Positions 54,240 through 62,336 of a DNA stretch of 64,000 nucleotides are shown piece after piece. Source of the DNA: Acrocarpospora catenulata (GTDB lineage Bacteria; Actinomycetota; Actinomycetes; Streptosporangiales; Streptosporangiaceae); contig NZ_JAHCST010000033.1 in NCBI RefSeq assembly GCF_018476525.1, positions 1 to 64,000 on the forward strand, written 5' to 3'. How positions within the stretch are numbered: the first letter of the stretch is position 1; each line of letters opens with the position of its first letter. The position numbers and the translations under genes were made by a program. A model generated the notes under the pieces. The model saw nothing but the letters and a program-made list of their open reading frames with translations, was not told the DNA's origin and searched no databases.

Positions 54240-54331
54240 GACCCCAAGTCCTAGCGCCTCTACGTCGATCTTGGCCACTCCTGTGGATAACGGTCACTGG
54301 GTGCGCCCCGCCCGCGATAACCTCCGGAGAC

Positions 54332-54691
54332 ATGGACAGGATCTTCAGCGTCGAAGGTGCCCAGGCTCTCATGCCGGAGGCGCGTGCGAAGGTCGACGAG
54401 CTGATCGAGCTCCGGGCCGACCTGGCCGAGCTTGGATACGACCTGAAGACCTCGGGGATCTCCCCGCGGGGCGGGCTGGCCGACGCCAAGGGCCTGGAGG
54501 CCCGGATGAGCGAGATCGTCAGCTGGTTCGCCGACCAGGGCATCGAGCTGAAGGGCATCGCGCCGGTCCTGATCGACTTCCCGGCGGTGCGGCACGGCGT
54601 TTCGGTTCGGCTCTGCTGGATCGAGGGCGAAGCGGAACTGGCCTGGTACCACCGCAGCGAACTCGGCTTCGCCGGCCGCCGGCGGCTCTGA
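54332..54691 (+). CDS. DUF2203 protein
   Basis: A 119-residue cytoplasmic protein starting MDRIFSVEGAQALMPEARAKVDELIELRADLAEL with the DUF2203 pattern: helical hairpin, then GIELKGIAPVLIDFPAV and LCWIEGEAELAWYH. The family is small and found in many actinobacteria; function unknown. It is convergent with the chelatase-like gene. Confidence 0.88.
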   Translation: MDRIFSVEGAQALMPEARAKVDELIELRADLAELGYDLKTSGISPRGGLADAKGLEARMSEIVSWFADQGIELKGIAPVLIDFPAVRHGVSVRLCWIEGEAELAWYHRSELGFAGRRRL

Positions 54692-54699
54692 CCCGGGCG

Positions 54700-55596
54700 T
54701 CACCCCTCGGAGAACTCCTCGCCGAGCTCCTCGAAGTCCTCGGTCAGGTTGCCGAGGATGGCGCCGTACCGGACGGTCACCATGCGGGCCACCGCCTCGT
54801 GGGCGCCCAGCGGGGAGGCGCAGCCGGTGCACTCGGCGGCGGCCGCGGCCACCTTGTCGTGGTCCACCTCGGGGCCGATCACGAACGGGGCCAGCGCGAT
54901 CCGCGAAGCGCCGATGTTGCGCAGCCGGTCGGCCGCGTCCGCCACGGTCGGGCGGCCGTCGAAGGCGGCGGGCACCACCGGCAGGGCGAGCCGTGCGGCC
55001 AGCAGCACGGCGGTGGCGTCGGCCGCGCGGGCCGACTCGTCGCCGCCGACGGTGGCCACGATGATGCCGTCCACCGGCGAGGTCACGTTGAACAGCCGGA
55101 TGCGGTCCGCCCTGGCCAGGCCCTTCTCGGCCAGCCGGACGTGCAGGGCCTCGGCGAGCAGCGGGTGCGGCCCGAGCGGGTCGGTGACGGTGACCGGCGC
55201 CTCGCTCTCGGCCGCCGCGTCCCGGACCGAGCGCATCACCCGGGGGTGCGAGCCGGTGATGAGCGGCACCACGATGGCGGCGCCGGCGTGGCCGTCGGCG
55301 GGGTTGAGGCCGCGGCCGGCGCGCTCGGCGGCGATCGAGGAGAATTCCTTGGACAGGTCGGCGCCGCCGTCGCTCAGCGAGATCAGACGAAGGTCGAGTT
55401 GCGGGTTGTCCACCCGGATGATCGACGCCAACTCGGCCACGACGTCGTCGACCGCCCCTGGAACCGCGAGCACCAGCGCGGGCGCGTCCGCGGGCAGGCT
55501 GACGGGCAGCGGCCTGCGATGGCGGCCGCCTCCGCCGGGGCGCGACGAGCGTTCCCGGATCGGGAGCTTCGCCGGAACGTCTTGACCTTCGTTCAC
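54700..55596 (-). CDS. CbiX/sirohydrochlorin chelatase-like protein
   Basis: A 298-residue two-domain protein of the CbiX/SirB class II chelatase family, with repeated motifs around IVVPLITGSHPRVMRSV (first half) and IALAPFVIGPEVDHDKV (second half), both containing the His used in metal insertion or its remnant. The first 35 residues are basic and disordered. Related proteins insert Co, Fe or Ni in corrin or siroheme synthesis; many actinomycete copies are of unknown use. It is divergent from the ribokinase gene. Confidence 0.85.
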   Translation of the reverse strand: MNEGQDVPAKLPIRERSSRPGGGGRHRRPLPVSLPADAPALVLAVPGAVDDVVAELASIIRVDNPQLDLRLISLSDGGADLSKEFSSIAAERAGRGLNPADGHAGAAIVVPLITGSHPRVMRSVRDAAAESEAPVTVTDPLGPHPLLAEALHVRLAEKGLARADRIRLFNVTSPVDGIIVATVGGDESARAADATAVLLAARLALPVVPAAFDGRPTVADAADRLRNIGASRIALAPFVIGPEVDHDKVAAAAAECTGCASPLGAHEAVARMVTVRYGAILGNLTEDFEELGEEFSEG

Positions 55597-55675
55597 ACCG
55601 GCGGATTCTAGGACTAAGTAGGCGATTTAGTGGAGTCGACGGGCCGAAGCGTTGCCTGGGAGCACCATAAGAAGC

Positions 55676-56569
55676 GTGATCTCGGTATTCGGTAGTGCCA
55701 ACATGGACCTCGTCGCCTACGTCTCACAGGCCCCCGAGCTGGGGGAAACGGTTTCCGGACGGGAATTCCGTATGATTCCTGGAGGGAAAGGGGCTAATCA
55801 GGCGATCGCTGCGGCGCGGGCGGGGGCGGAGGTGGCTTTCCTCGGCGCGGTGGGGGACGACGCGTTCGGTCCGGTGTTGCGGGGGGCGCTGACGGAGGCC
55901 GGGGTGGATACCTCGGGGCTTCAGGTGGTGCCCGGTTCCTCCGGGATTGCGCACATTGTGGTGGCGGACGGTGGGGCGAACTCGATCATCGTGGTGGCGG
56001 GGGCGAACGGGGCCGTCTCGGCGCCTTCCCCGGACGAGCTGGCGGTGATCCGGCGCTCGGACGCACTGCTGCTGCAACTGGAGTTGCCGATGCCGGCGGT
56101 TGTCGGGGCGGCTGTTTCCGCGGGCGTGCCGGTGATCCTGACACCCGCGCCAGTGGTCGAACTGCCCGGCGAGTTGCTGGACGCCGTCGCCCTGCTGGTC
56201 TGCAACGAGCACGAGGGGACCGCGATCACCGGCCAGGCGGAGCCCGACAAAGCCCTGGAAGCCCTTCTGCGGCGCGTTCCGGAGGCGGTGGTCACTCTCG
56301 GGTCCAAAGGAGCCCTGTACGGCTCACGCGACGGCTCACGCCTCTGGGCACCCGCCGTCCCCGCCCGGGCCGTGGACACCACGGCGGCGGGTGACACCTT
56401 CGTCGGCGCGCTCGCCGTGGCCCGCTCCGAAGGACGGACCGCCGAGGAGTCCCTCCGGTTCGCCTCGACGGCGGCGGCACTCTCGGTGCAACGACCGGGA
56501 GCGTCCACGTCCATGCCGACCCGAACCGAAATCGACCAGTCCCTCAACAGCGGGCAGTCGCCCACTTGA
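55676..56569 (+). CDS. rbsK: Ribokinase (PfkB family)
   Basis: A 297-residue sugar kinase with the N-terminal PfkB motif (GGKGANQAIAAARAGAEVAFLGAVGDD), the C-terminal motif DTTAAGDTFVGAL (catalytic Asp in AGDTF) and a ribokinase-like central part. It phosphorylates ribose or a related sugar. GTG at 55676 is chosen because ISVFGSANMDLV is the ribokinase start. It is monocistronic; the 237 bases after it have no gene. Confidence 0.92.
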   Translation: MISVFGSANMDLVAYVSQAPELGETVSGREFRMIPGGKGANQAIAAARAGAEVAFLGAVGDDAFGPVLRGALTEAGVDTSGLQVVPGSSGIAHIVVADGGANSIIVVAGANGAVSAPSPDELAVIRRSDALLLQLELPMPAVVGAAVSAGVPVILTPAPVVELPGELLDAVALLVCNEHEGTAITGQAEPDKALEALLRRVPEAVVTLGSKGALYGSRDGSRLWAPAVPARAVDTTAAGDTFVGALAVARSEGRTAEESLRFASTAAALSVQRPGASTSMPTRTEIDQSLNSGQSPT

Positions 56570-56806
56570 CTTCCCCTCCACCCACCCGGTCCATTGATGA
56601 CCTTCGGTCGGATCGGCTCCGCCGGGGGCTTGCGGTCCGGCCTCTTGATGCGGGGTTGCCGTGGTTGTCCTGTCTCTGGCGCGACAACCTTCCGTTTCTG
56701 AGATCGCATCGACCGTTTCTGGCGTCAGGCAATGTCGCGCCCACGTCGGTGTAAGCCGATATTTCGGCCCAATTGTGAGGTGAGGGGTGCGGCGTAGGGT
56801 GGCCGT

Positions 56807-58006
56807 ATGGCGGATGTGGAGATCATCGAGGTTGGTGGGCGGGAGGTGCGGGTCACCAACCCCGGACGGGTGGTCTTCCCTGGCACCGGTCATACCAAGT
56901 TGGATCTGGTGCGCTTCTATCTGGCGGTCGGTGAGGGGGTGCTGCGGGGTGTCGCCGATCGGCCGTTGGTGCTCAAGCGTTTTGTGCACGGGGTGGACGC
57001 GGAGCCGTTCTTTCAGAAGCGGGCCCCCGCCAAACGGCCGGACTGGATTGAGGTGGCCGAGTTCAAGTACCCCTCCGGACGGTCCGCCGAGGAGGTCGTC
57101 GGTCGTGACCTGGCCGCGGTGCTGTGGACGGTCAACCTCGGTTGCGTCGATCTCAACCCGCACCCGGTCCGGGCGCCCGATCTCGACCATCCGGATGAGC
57201 TCCGCATCGACCTGGACCCGGTCCCCGGAGTCAGCTGGGACGAGATCGTGGACGTGGCCCTGGTGGCCAGGGAGGTCCTCACCGAGTACGGCCTGACCGC
57301 CTGGCCCAAAACCTCCGGTTCCCGCGGCTTCCACGTCTACGCCCGCATCACGCCTGACTGGACCTTCCCGCAGCTGCGTACCGCCGCCGAGACCGTGGCC
57401 CGGGAGGTCGAGCGGCGCGCACCCGATCTGGCCACCAGCCACTGGTGGAAGGAGGAGCGCCAGGGCGTCTTCGTGGACTTCAACCAGAACGCTCGGGATC
57501 GTACGGTCGCCTCCGCCTACTCGGTCCGCCCGACCGGTCTGGTCTCCACCCCGCTGCGCTGGGACGAGGTGCGCGACTGCCGCCCCGAGGCGTTCTCCAT
57601 AGACACCGTGCCCGCCCGGTTCGCCGCCGAGGGTGACCCGTGGGCGGACATGGACGCCGCGGAGGGCTCCATCGACGGGCTGCTCGCGCTCGCCAAGGAA
57701 CTCGGCCCGCGGCCCCGCGCCCCCAAGGGCACCGGCCGCCGCCAGTCCACCATGCCCCTCATCGAGATCGCCCGCGCCGAGACCAAGGCCGAGGCCGAGG
57801 CCGGGCTGGAGCGCTGGAAAGCCCGCCACCCCGAAGTGGCGGCCCTGCTCCAGCCCGCCGACATCCTCACCGACTCGATGCGCGGACGCAGTTCCGCCTG
57901 GACCCGGATCCGAATCAACCTCCAGCACGTACCCGAGCCGATGCGCCCACCCCAGGAGCCGCTCGAGGTCGACTACGACCCCTGGCAGGGCCACAGACCC
58001 GAATAG
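56807..58006 (+). CDS. LigD-type DNA polymerase domain protein
   Basis: A 399-residue stand-alone polymerase of the archaeo-eukaryotic primase type found in bacterial LigD. The catalytic Asp pair is in LRIDLDPVPG, with HVDAEPFFQKR-type motif near residue 65 (HGVDAEPFFQK) and SGSRGFHVYA (about 160) as in LigD polymerases. It adds NTPs or dNTPs in non-homologous end joining with Ku. No ligase or Ku gene is in the window. ATG at 56807. Confidence 0.9.
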   Translation: MADVEIIEVGGREVRVTNPGRVVFPGTGHTKLDLVRFYLAVGEGVLRGVADRPLVLKRFVHGVDAEPFFQKRAPAKRPDWIEVAEFKYPSGRSAEEVVGRDLAAVLWTVNLGCVDLNPHPVRAPDLDHPDELRIDLDPVPGVSWDEIVDVALVAREVLTEYGLTAWPKTSGSRGFHVYARITPDWTFPQLRTAAETVAREVERRAPDLATSHWWKEERQGVFVDFNQNARDRTVASAYSVRPTGLVSTPLRWDEVRDCRPEAFSIDTVPARFAAEGDPWADMDAAEGSIDGLLALAKELGPRPRAPKGTGRRQSTMPLIEIARAETKAEAEAGLERWKARHPEVAALLQPADILTDSMRGRSSAWTRIRINLQHVPEPMRPPQEPLEVDYDPWQGHRPE

Positions 58007-58072
58007 GCAGATCGTCGGCATGCCGCGCCACGGAGGGACGGCCGGCCCCCGCGGCGAACCGCCCCCGGCAAG

Positions 58073-58696
58073 CTAGATGGGGAGGAGACCGCAGGAAAGA
58101 CCCAAGGTTACATTGGTCGCACTGTCATTGCTGTTGTACCAAATGACATCCAGCCTTTGTGGAATCGATTCGAGATATCTAAACGTGGTGTTACTGATTC
58201 CGGTCGGGCTGACGAAGTGATCCTCAATGATCTTGGGAAGGCTAAAAGGGCAATTGAGCTCCGACGCTGCAGCTCCATCGTTGCTACCCACCTTTCCTGG
58301 AACCTTCAGATTCTTGATGACTTGGAACGAAGGAGCCTGTGCAGGCGCTGACGCAGAGCAAACGGCAGTCAGGGATACCCAGACGTTCTTGGCCGGGTTG
58401 CTGTACGTGTTGGTGTTATTGAACGACAGCTTGGACACCCCGGGGTAATCGCTCGGCGTGTAGCTGGTCAACTCGGTCTTGTCGTTGTCGGCCTGTGCCC
58501 TGACCCCCACCAGATAACGGTGGCTTGAAGGACATTTGACGGATACGTAGCTACTCCCTTGAGGGGGAGCCCAACCCAGGTTGGAGACCTCGCGTTCGTT
58601 GGTTTCTGCGGCGCCGGCGACGGGGGCGAGGGTAAGCAATCCTCCGATCACGACCGGTAAGACCAGGCAGATGCGTTTCCACAGCAGAGATGTCAT
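58073..58696 (-). CDS. Secreted protein of unknown function
   Basis: A 207-residue protein with an N-terminal signal peptide (about 1-29, ending AGA) and a beta-rich mature part with two Cys in the middle (VKCPSSHRYLVGVRAQ, then VSLTAVCSAS) and a Cys near the end (LSCGLLPI). Base composition is lower in GC than nearby genes, a hint of transfer. I do not recognise a family. The gene has its own upstream region. Confidence 0.78.
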   Translation of the reverse strand: MTSLLWKRICLVLPVVIGGLLTLAPVAGAAETNEREVSNLGWAPPQGSSYVSVKCPSSHRYLVGVRAQADNDKTELTSYTPSDYPGVSKLSFNNTNTYSNPAKNVWVSLTAVCSASAPAQAPSFQVIKNLKVPGKVGSNDGAAASELNCPFSLPKIIEDHFVSPTGISNTTFRYLESIPQRLDVIWYNSNDSATNVTLGLSCGLLPI

Positions 58697-58996
58697 GGTC
58701 GCTCCTTGACGAGTCCTGAAAGTACATATTGATCTTCAGGTGATCCGCCCAGAGCCGAACATTCGGACACGACGTGTATCGGCTGAGCTTCCCTCGTCGC
58801 TGAGCGGCCTGAAGTCCGTGATCTCAATTTCGGGCATCAGGCCGCTCCCGCACAGCGCCACCGCACCACCAGCAAGGTGCAAGTCACCAAGTGCCCCGGG
58901 AGCGAGTGGATCTCTCGCACCCCGCGAGCACAGGCCCTTCCTCTCAAAGGCTGTCGTCGCCGATCAGCTGGTCTCTCGCTCAACGAGGAGACCCGG
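58697..58996. other. 300-base intergenic stretch with an 11-bp inverted repeat
   Basis: GAGCGGCCTGA (58802-58812) and TCAGGCCGCTC (58837-58847) form a perfect 11-bp inverted repeat with a 24-base loop. It could be a terminator for transcripts entering from either side or an operator. The rest of the stretch holds the upstream region of the secreted protein gene and the 3' side of the GMC oxidoreductase gene; no further ORF is supported. Confidence 0.55.
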
Positions 58997-61168
58997 TCAG
59001 CGGGGTCCGTACACGTCCCAGAGTTCGCCCAAGAAGAAGGCGCCGAAGCGGGCCAGGGCGGTCGTGCCGCCGGGGCCGGTGGTGCGGAACGTGGTGAGCA
59101 TCTTGCCCAGGTCGGAGGGGAGGATGTGGAGGGTGCCGGTGGCCATCAGGGGGCCGTCCTCGCCTTCCGCGACGAAGCCCTCCAGGAGGCGGGCGTGCAG
59201 GGTGGAGGTGTCCAGCCAGAGGCGGGTGGGTGGGCCGTGCTGGACGTACTTGTGGCCGGTGAGGGTGCGGGGCTGGTTCTCGCCGTCACGGAACTGGAGA
59301 CGGTAGCGCATCTCCCGGCGGTCCGGCGCCTCCCCAGGCGCGAACAGGTTGAACCAGCCCCGCTCGATGGCACGCCGGCCCCCGCAAAAGTCGGCGTCGA
59401 TCCATCCCTCGGCCCGGGCAAGGTGCTCGGGTTCGGCCAGGAAGCGGTCTATGTCATCGGTGCTGATGGTGATCTGGAACTCGATGCGGTCGCCCCCGTT
59501 GAGCGTGCCGCGCATCTCCTCGGTGAAGGACAGGGACGTGGTCAGCGTGGTACCCATTGAAATGATCTTTCCCCGTTGTTGCGTGATGATCCGGTCCGCC
59601 AGGCGGTCGGCCATGGCGGCGATGGTGAGGGAGGGGTTCGGCCCAACAGGTCCCGGCATGGCCGCGCCGTCCGCGACGTACAGGCCGGGGAAGCCGAACA
59701 CCTCGCCGCGCGCGTCGCAGACCCCTTCGCCGGGGTGGCGGCCCATGGGGGCGCCGCCGAGCGGGTGCGCGGTGACGACGCGGCGCAGCGGCGCGTCGGA
59801 GTACTCGGCGCCGAGCACGTCGCCGATGCGGCGCATGGTGCCGCGGAGTTCCTTGTAGTAGTCCCGGCTGGAGTCCCCGTCCCAGTCCAGGACGAGGCGG
59901 TCGCCGTGCAGCCGGAGCACGCCGTCGGGCACGTCCCGGCCCATGCCGAGGACGGGCAGCGAGCGGCTGGACAGTTCGCCGGCGCCCAGCAGCCGGGACA
60001 ACTCGGCGGACAGGTTGTGGTCCCGGGTGATCATGCCTTTCAGGCGTTCCCAGACGAACCGGATGGCCCGCCGCAGCTCGTCCCCGACGTCGGCGGACTC
60101 GGCCACCCATCCCACGAAGGACGGGAAACCGCCCTCCTGGATGTAGGCGCCGTCCGGCAGCGCGATCGAGCTGGTGATCACCGGACCCCGGCTCGCGTCC
60201 ACCTCACGGTCCTTGGCCCGGAGCAGGAACGAGATCACGTCGCCGTTGCCGGAGAACCGGGTGCCGAGCCGGTCGCTGAGCCCTGGCAGGTTCCCCCGGT
60301 TGCGCAGCAGCAGGTACGTCGTGCCGTACGTGCCGGCCGCCAGGATCAGACGGTCGCAGCTGATCGTGTGCGGGCCGGTGAGCGGGTTGTGCCGGACGTA
60401 CTCGACCTCGTACCCGCCGCCGGTGCGCGGCCGGATGGTCCTGACCTCGTGCAGTGTGCGCAGGTCGGCGCCGTAGTGCTTGGCCGCGGACAGATAGGTG
60501 TGGTCCAGGCTGTTCTTGGCGCCCTCGTTGCAGCCGATGTCGCACTCGCCGCACAGCTTGCAGGTCCGGCGCGTACGACCGTGCAGGTTGCCGTACGCGG
60601 GCTCGGCGATCGGCAGGCCCTGAACGGGAGGATCCCCCGGCTTGGGGGAGAAGGTGACCGCCAGCGGCGGCAGCCGCCAGTCCAGGCCCAGCTCCGCCGC
60701 CGCGTCCTGCATCGCCCTGGTCTTGGCGGTGTCCTCGTACCCGGGATGCTCCAGCGGGTACGGCACCGCCCCGAGCATGCGCTCCACCGCGTCGTAGTGG
60801 GGGTCGAGCATGGCCCGGCTGATGGGCCAGTGCTCGTACCCGCCTCCCGGCAACGGTGACTCGGTCACGAACCACTTCTCCTCCTTGCGGAGCAGCACGT
60901 TCGCGTAGATCAGCGAGCCCCCGCCGAGTCCGCTGGCCACCACCGAGTCACAGTCGCCGAAACTCCACACGTCGAAGAGCCCGTGCAGCCCTTCGGCCGG
61001 ATCCCAGAACGCCCTCCCCATGTCCGCCGGGCTGCGCGGGAACCGGCCGGGCGCCCAGGCCTGCCCCCGCTCCAGCAGCACCACCGACTGCCCCGCCTCG
61101 GCCAGCCGGTAGGCGGCCACCGAGCCGCCGAAGCCGGACCCGACGACCACCGTGTCAACGTGCTCCAT
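58997..61168 (-). CDS. GMC-family oxidoreductase, cholesterol oxidase-like
   Basis: A 723-residue FAD enzyme with the Rossmann motif VVGSGFGGS (about 8-16), the GMC signature VASGLGGGSLIYANVL, a cysteine cluster TCKLCGECDIGCNEGAKNS (about 213-232) that is absent in plain GMC enzymes, a C-terminal HPLGGAPMGRHP and VADGAAMPGPVGPNPSLTIAA, and an extra C-terminal domain of about 180 residues (about 545-723). Such enzymes act on sterols or other hydroxylated lipids. It overlaps the alpha/beta hydrolase gene by 14 bases, so the pair is coexpressed. Confidence 0.88.
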   Translation of the reverse strand: MEHVDTVVVGSGFGGSVAAYRLAEAGQSVVLLERGQAWAPGRFPRSPADMGRAFWDPAEGLHGLFDVWSFGDCDSVVASGLGGGSLIYANVLLRKEEKWFVTESPLPGGGYEHWPISRAMLDPHYDAVERMLGAVPYPLEHPGYEDTAKTRAMQDAAAELGLDWRLPPLAVTFSPKPGDPPVQGLPIAEPAYGNLHGRTRRTCKLCGECDIGCNEGAKNSLDHTYLSAAKHYGADLRTLHEVRTIRPRTGGGYEVEYVRHNPLTGPHTISCDRLILAAGTYGTTYLLLRNRGNLPGLSDRLGTRFSGNGDVISFLLRAKDREVDASRGPVITSSIALPDGAYIQEGGFPSFVGWVAESADVGDELRRAIRFVWERLKGMITRDHNLSAELSRLLGAGELSSRSLPVLGMGRDVPDGVLRLHGDRLVLDWDGDSSRDYYKELRGTMRRIGDVLGAEYSDAPLRRVVTAHPLGGAPMGRHPGEGVCDARGEVFGFPGLYVADGAAMPGPVGPNPSLTIAAMADRLADRIITQQRGKIISMGTTLTTSLSFTEEMRGTLNGGDRIEFQITISTDDIDRFLAEPEHLARAEGWIDADFCGGRRAIERGWFNLFAPGEAPDRREMRYRLQFRDGENQPRTLTGHKYVQHGPPTRLWLDTSTLHARLLEGFVAEGEDGPLMATGTLHILPSDLGKMLTTFRTTGPGGTTALARFGAFFLGELWDVYGPR

Positions 61169-62255
61169 CGGCCCCGTCCACGCTGTGCTTGCGCAGGAAT
61201 TCCAGGATGTGCGGGAAGACGTCCCGCGCCGCGTCCTTGCCGATGATCGGGTCCACGTGACCGTACCCGGGCAGCACCTGGAGCTCGTGCAGGCCCGGCC
61301 TGGCCGCGGACATGATCTCGTGGCAGACGATGTTGGAGTCCCGGAAGACGTGGTTGCGGTCGCCGGTGAGGAACAGCACCGGGGTGGTGATGTCGCCCGC
61401 CAGCTCCAGGTAGTCGGAGGGCAGGCCGGGTAACCGGTCGTCGTGGCGGACCGCGTGCCCCGCGCGGACCATGCGCCGCATGTGCCGGTAGTAGTGCAGG
61501 CCGTTGGCCCCGAACAGGTCGGCCACCCGGGCGTGCGTCTCGGGGGCCAGGTTCTCGTGGCTCCACAGGCCCGGGTTGCCCGCGCCCCACATGAAGCTGA
61601 TCATGTGGCAGGCCCGGAAGTCGCACTCCCGGTGGAAGAGCGAGACCGCGCGGGAGATCATCCAGCCCCGGGTGAGCGGCGGCGCGTCGCCGAACCGGGA
61701 GTCCAGGAAGGACACCCCGGCCACGTAGTCGAAGAAGCCGGGACCGAACCCCAGCTTGATCCGCGACCAGCGCGGTACCCGGGTCACCAGGGCCACGCTG
61801 TTGGAGGTCACGCTGGCGATGTCCCCGACCAGACCGGCGGCCAGGCTCATCATGAAGGAGACCGAGCCCAGGCACTGCGCGATCACGTGCACCCTCTTGT
61901 TCCCGATGTGCCGGCGCAGCTCCTGCAGCGCGGCCGGGTGGTCGAAGAGGGCGATGTCGTCGAGGGTGAACCGGTGCGTCTCGGTGTCGTACGGGAAACG
62001 GTTGGACATCCGGAAGTCCAGCGACCAGACGTCCGGGTACCCGCTGTCCAGCAGGAAGGAGACCAGGTTGCGGTGCTCGGGCATGATGAACATGTCCGTG
62101 GAGGCGGGCAGGCCGTGCAGCAGCAGGACGACGTCGTCGGAGTCGGCCCGGTGGAACCTGGTCAGCTTCAGGCCCAGCCCGTCGTCGGTGGCGAAACCGT
62201 GCTCGGACACCTCGGCGTCCCGCACGCCCGCATTGGTGAAGCGCGCGATCCGCAT
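61155..62255 (-). CDS. Alpha/beta hydrolase with Cys at the nucleophile position
   Basis: A 366-residue protein with an alpha/beta hydrolase fold: oxyanion HG in LLLHGLP, nucleophile elbow AQCLGS in which Cys128 replaces Ser, acid Asp in LTGDRNHVF and His in GYGHVDPI. The Cys looks genuine and I recall relatives linked to GMC oxidoreductases with the same elbow. ATG at 62255 follows GGAGGG. It is 81 bases from the LuxR-type regulator gene (62337), on the same strand. Confidence 0.85.
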   Translation of the reverse strand: MRIARFTNAGVRDAEVSEHGFATDDGLGLKLTRFHRADSDDVVLLLHGLPASTDMFIMPEHRNLVSFLLDSGYPDVWSLDFRMSNRFPYDTETHRFTLDDIALFDHPAALQELRRHIGNKRVHVIAQCLGSVSFMMSLAAGLVGDIASVTSNSVALVTRVPRWSRIKLGFGPGFFDYVAGVSFLDSRFGDAPPLTRGWMISRAVSLFHRECDFRACHMISFMWGAGNPGLWSHENLAPETHARVADLFGANGLHYYRHMRRMVRAGHAVRHDDRLPGLPSDYLELAGDITTPVLFLTGDRNHVFRDSNIVCHEIMSAARPGLHELQVLPGYGHVDPIIGKDAARDVFPHILEFLRKHSVDGADGAR

Positions 62256-62336
62256 CGCTCTGCCCTCCAGGAAGGTTGTGCGATCACACCATGCCAAGCC
62301 GGCCATGGTGCGGGGCATCGTGGGAAACCCGTACTT

